From Methanococcoides burtonii DSM 6242 (GTDB lineage Archaea; Halobacteriota; Methanosarcinia; Methanosarcinales; Methanosarcinaceae): a stretch of 64,000 bases of DNA. The notes below the pieces were generated by a model. It saw only the letters and a program-made list of their open reading frames with translations, was not told the DNA's origin and did not search any database. This document shows, in pieces, positions 62,811 to 64,000 of this stretch. The position numbers and the translations under genes were made by a program. The first letter of the stretch is position 1, and each line of letters opens with the position of its first letter. The DNA is taken from contig NC_007955.1 in NCBI RefSeq assembly GCF_000013725.1, positions 465,579-529,578 of the forward strand, given 5' to 3'.

Positions 62811-62900
62811 TGATTAATAACAAAGAAATAAAAGAGATAAAGGATCATTTCAATAAGGGCATAGGAGCCAATTATAAGAGAATACCACTTTTTCGGTAAT
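62811..62900 (+). CDS. Possible 29-codon ORF or gene remnant
   Basis: A short ATG frame reads M-I-N-N-K-E-I-K-E-I-K-D-H-F then stops. The charged start looks like the beginning of a longer protein that has been lost. No ribosome binding site of note. Confidence 0.2.
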
Positions 62901-63216
62901 TCTCGTCCCCCATAAGTCCCCAAACTCGCTTTGCATTATAGACTCCCACACCCATTTACTATATTGGTTTATAGGTTAAAAGCAATTACGATAAAATGCT
63001 TAATTATTTTAAAAGTTAGTTATCTTCTTGTAACTATATTCGAAATTAAAATGAAATGATTGCTTGAAAACAGTAGTGGATAGTGAAGAGAAAATGCCCC
63101 CATTTCCTTTTTAAAATTTCAAAAATTTGAATGGAAGTACCATTTTGCACCTAAAATCATCTCAAGAAAATATTACATGCGTATATTTATTAAGCAATGT
63201 AAACATATGTTAATCA
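62901..63216. other. Intergenic region upstream of marC
   Basis: About 315 bases, AT-rich, with no recognised gene or RNA. The stretch near 63175-63200 (gcgtatatttattaagc) holds a TATA-like box about 30 bases before the MarC start and probably drives that gene. Confidence 0.4.
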
Positions 63217-63855
63217 ATGGATTCTGTGGGTTATTTTATTTATTCATTTATCACATTGCTCGTCATTGTGAGCCCTATTACCGCAGTAATTACATTTATA
63301 ACGCTCACCAATAGTCTGACTCTGGATGAAAAGAATGTAATTGCAAAAAAATCGGTTGCTCTGGCTTTTGTCATTGCCGTAATTTTCATGTTTACGGGAA
63401 ACATTATTTTGGATGTTCTTGGGATAAGTCTTGATTCACTGAAAGTTGCTGGTGGTCTGTTACTGATCATGATAGCTTTTGAAATGATGCAAGCTAAGAC
63501 CTCAAGAGAAAGCATTACTGATAAAGAGATGGATGAATCTTCTAAACGTGAAGATATCTGGATATTCCCAATTGCCATGCCTATACTAACAGGGCCTGCC
63601 ACAATAACAACAGTCATAGTTCTTACAGAGACTGCTGGATTAGTTCAGCAAAAAACGCTCATTATGCTCGCATTGGTACTAACTTATTCAATAACCCTGG
63701 TAACATTTCTATTTTCCAGAAGAATACACAAAAAAATGGGATACAATGGAATGCTGGTACTTACCAGACTGTTTGGCCTGTTCCTGGGTGCAATTTCAGT
63801 GAGTATGATCGCCAGTGGGATCTGGGGACTTTATTTGAGTCTGAATCCACTATAA
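63217..63855 (+). CDS. MarC-family integral membrane protein
   Basis: A 212-residue protein with six membrane helices. The first is F-I-Y-S-F-I-T-L-L-V-I-V-S-P-I, and the signature P-I-A-M-P-I-L-T-G-P-A-T-I near residue 123 matches MarC/UPF0056. It ends with L-F-G-L-F-L-G-A-I-S-V. Function is unknown; earlier claims of multidrug resistance are not supported. Starts and length are normal. The 145 bases after it to the window end hold no gene that I can see. Confidence 0.9.
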   Translation: MDSVGYFIYSFITLLVIVSPITAVITFITLTNSLTLDEKNVIAKKSVALAFVIAVIFMFTGNIILDVLGISLDSLKVAGGLLLIMIAFEMMQAKTSRESITDKEMDESSKREDIWIFPIAMPILTGPATITTVIVLTETAGLVQQKTLIMLALVLTYSITLVTFLFSRRIHKKMGYNGMLVLTRLFGLFLGAISVSMIASGIWGLYLSLNPL

Positions 63856-64000
63856 GTATAACCACTAAAATCTTTTGGAGAGATCGATGTTGATTTCTAT
63901 CCTGAATCTTTTTCTTTCACCAATATTAAGAATTATTTTTCAACTTTCATTCATATAGCCGAAAGTTACCCCACTGAATAACCAATTAGGACATATACAA

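Noticed and set aside
63856-64000. A gene at the right edge of the window
   Set aside because: No frame with a recognisable product is open on either strand over the last 145 bases.

Overview
The window reads as the chromosome of a methanogenic archaeon of the Methanosarcinales, most likely a halotolerant marine type such as Methanococcoides or Methanolobus. The reasons are an archaeal-type riboflavin synthase, a minimal SufBC (SMS) Fe-S assembly pair, a PEF-CTERM surface protein, an XRE-CBS regulator of archaeal type, an IS66 element of Methanosarcina type, lipoproteins with archaeal lipoboxes, AT-rich DNA, and two separate glycine betaine/osmoprotectant ABC importers. The genus is inferred; no rRNA, tRNA or methanogenesis gene was seen.

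Layout. 0-5 kb: end of a GntP-type permease, a macro-domain protein, and a mechanosensitive group (MscS, DUF432 coupled to a second MscS, PsiE, and a decayed TM-helix fragment). 5.3-14.3 kb: a ruined type I restriction-modification (RM) locus on the minus strand. It holds a DUF1998 helicase, hsdM, an AlbA_2 protein, a TIR protein and a broken hsdS cut off by an IS66 element, with no hsdR left. 14.6-23 kb: a secreted protein, an OpuC-like osmoprotectant operon, sufCB and small membrane proteins. 23.2-24.0 kb: a 454-bp composite element inserted in a frameshifted gene. 24.3-29.7 kb: a compact five-gene operon of ABC importer, methyltransferase and an unusual radical SAM protein fused to a solute-binding-like domain. 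30.3-33.3 kb: a ProU-type glycine betaine importer. 36.4-43.8 kb: a second type I RM operon (hsdR, hsdS, AlbA_2, hsdM) whose hsdM has a one-base frameshift. 44-50 kb: a sensor histidine kinase, a PEF-CTERM protein, a class V aminotransferase, ribC and a double CDGSH protein. 51-55.5 kb: an AT-rich accessory patch with gene remnants, a possible nuclease, an Mrr-N-like pseudogene, two overlooked small genes and a NYN-LOTUS protein. 56-64 kb: catalase, an EamA exporter, a glycosyltransferase split by an in-frame TAG, a GH15 glucoamylase and MarC.

How the parts fit. Osmotic stress is a theme: two compatible-solute importers and two intact MscS-like channels. Defence and mobile DNA is the other theme. 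Both RM loci carry an AlbA_2 gene next to hsdM and both have inactivating lesions. A 201-bp non-autonomous element is present twice (95 percent identical by eye) with matching terminal repeats and 6-bp target duplications. The best candidates for undescribed biology are the radical SAM/solute-binding operon, the TIR plus AlbA_2 genes inside a type I RM operon, the 201-bp element family, the amber codon in the glycosyltransferase, and the two-gene small-protein operon.
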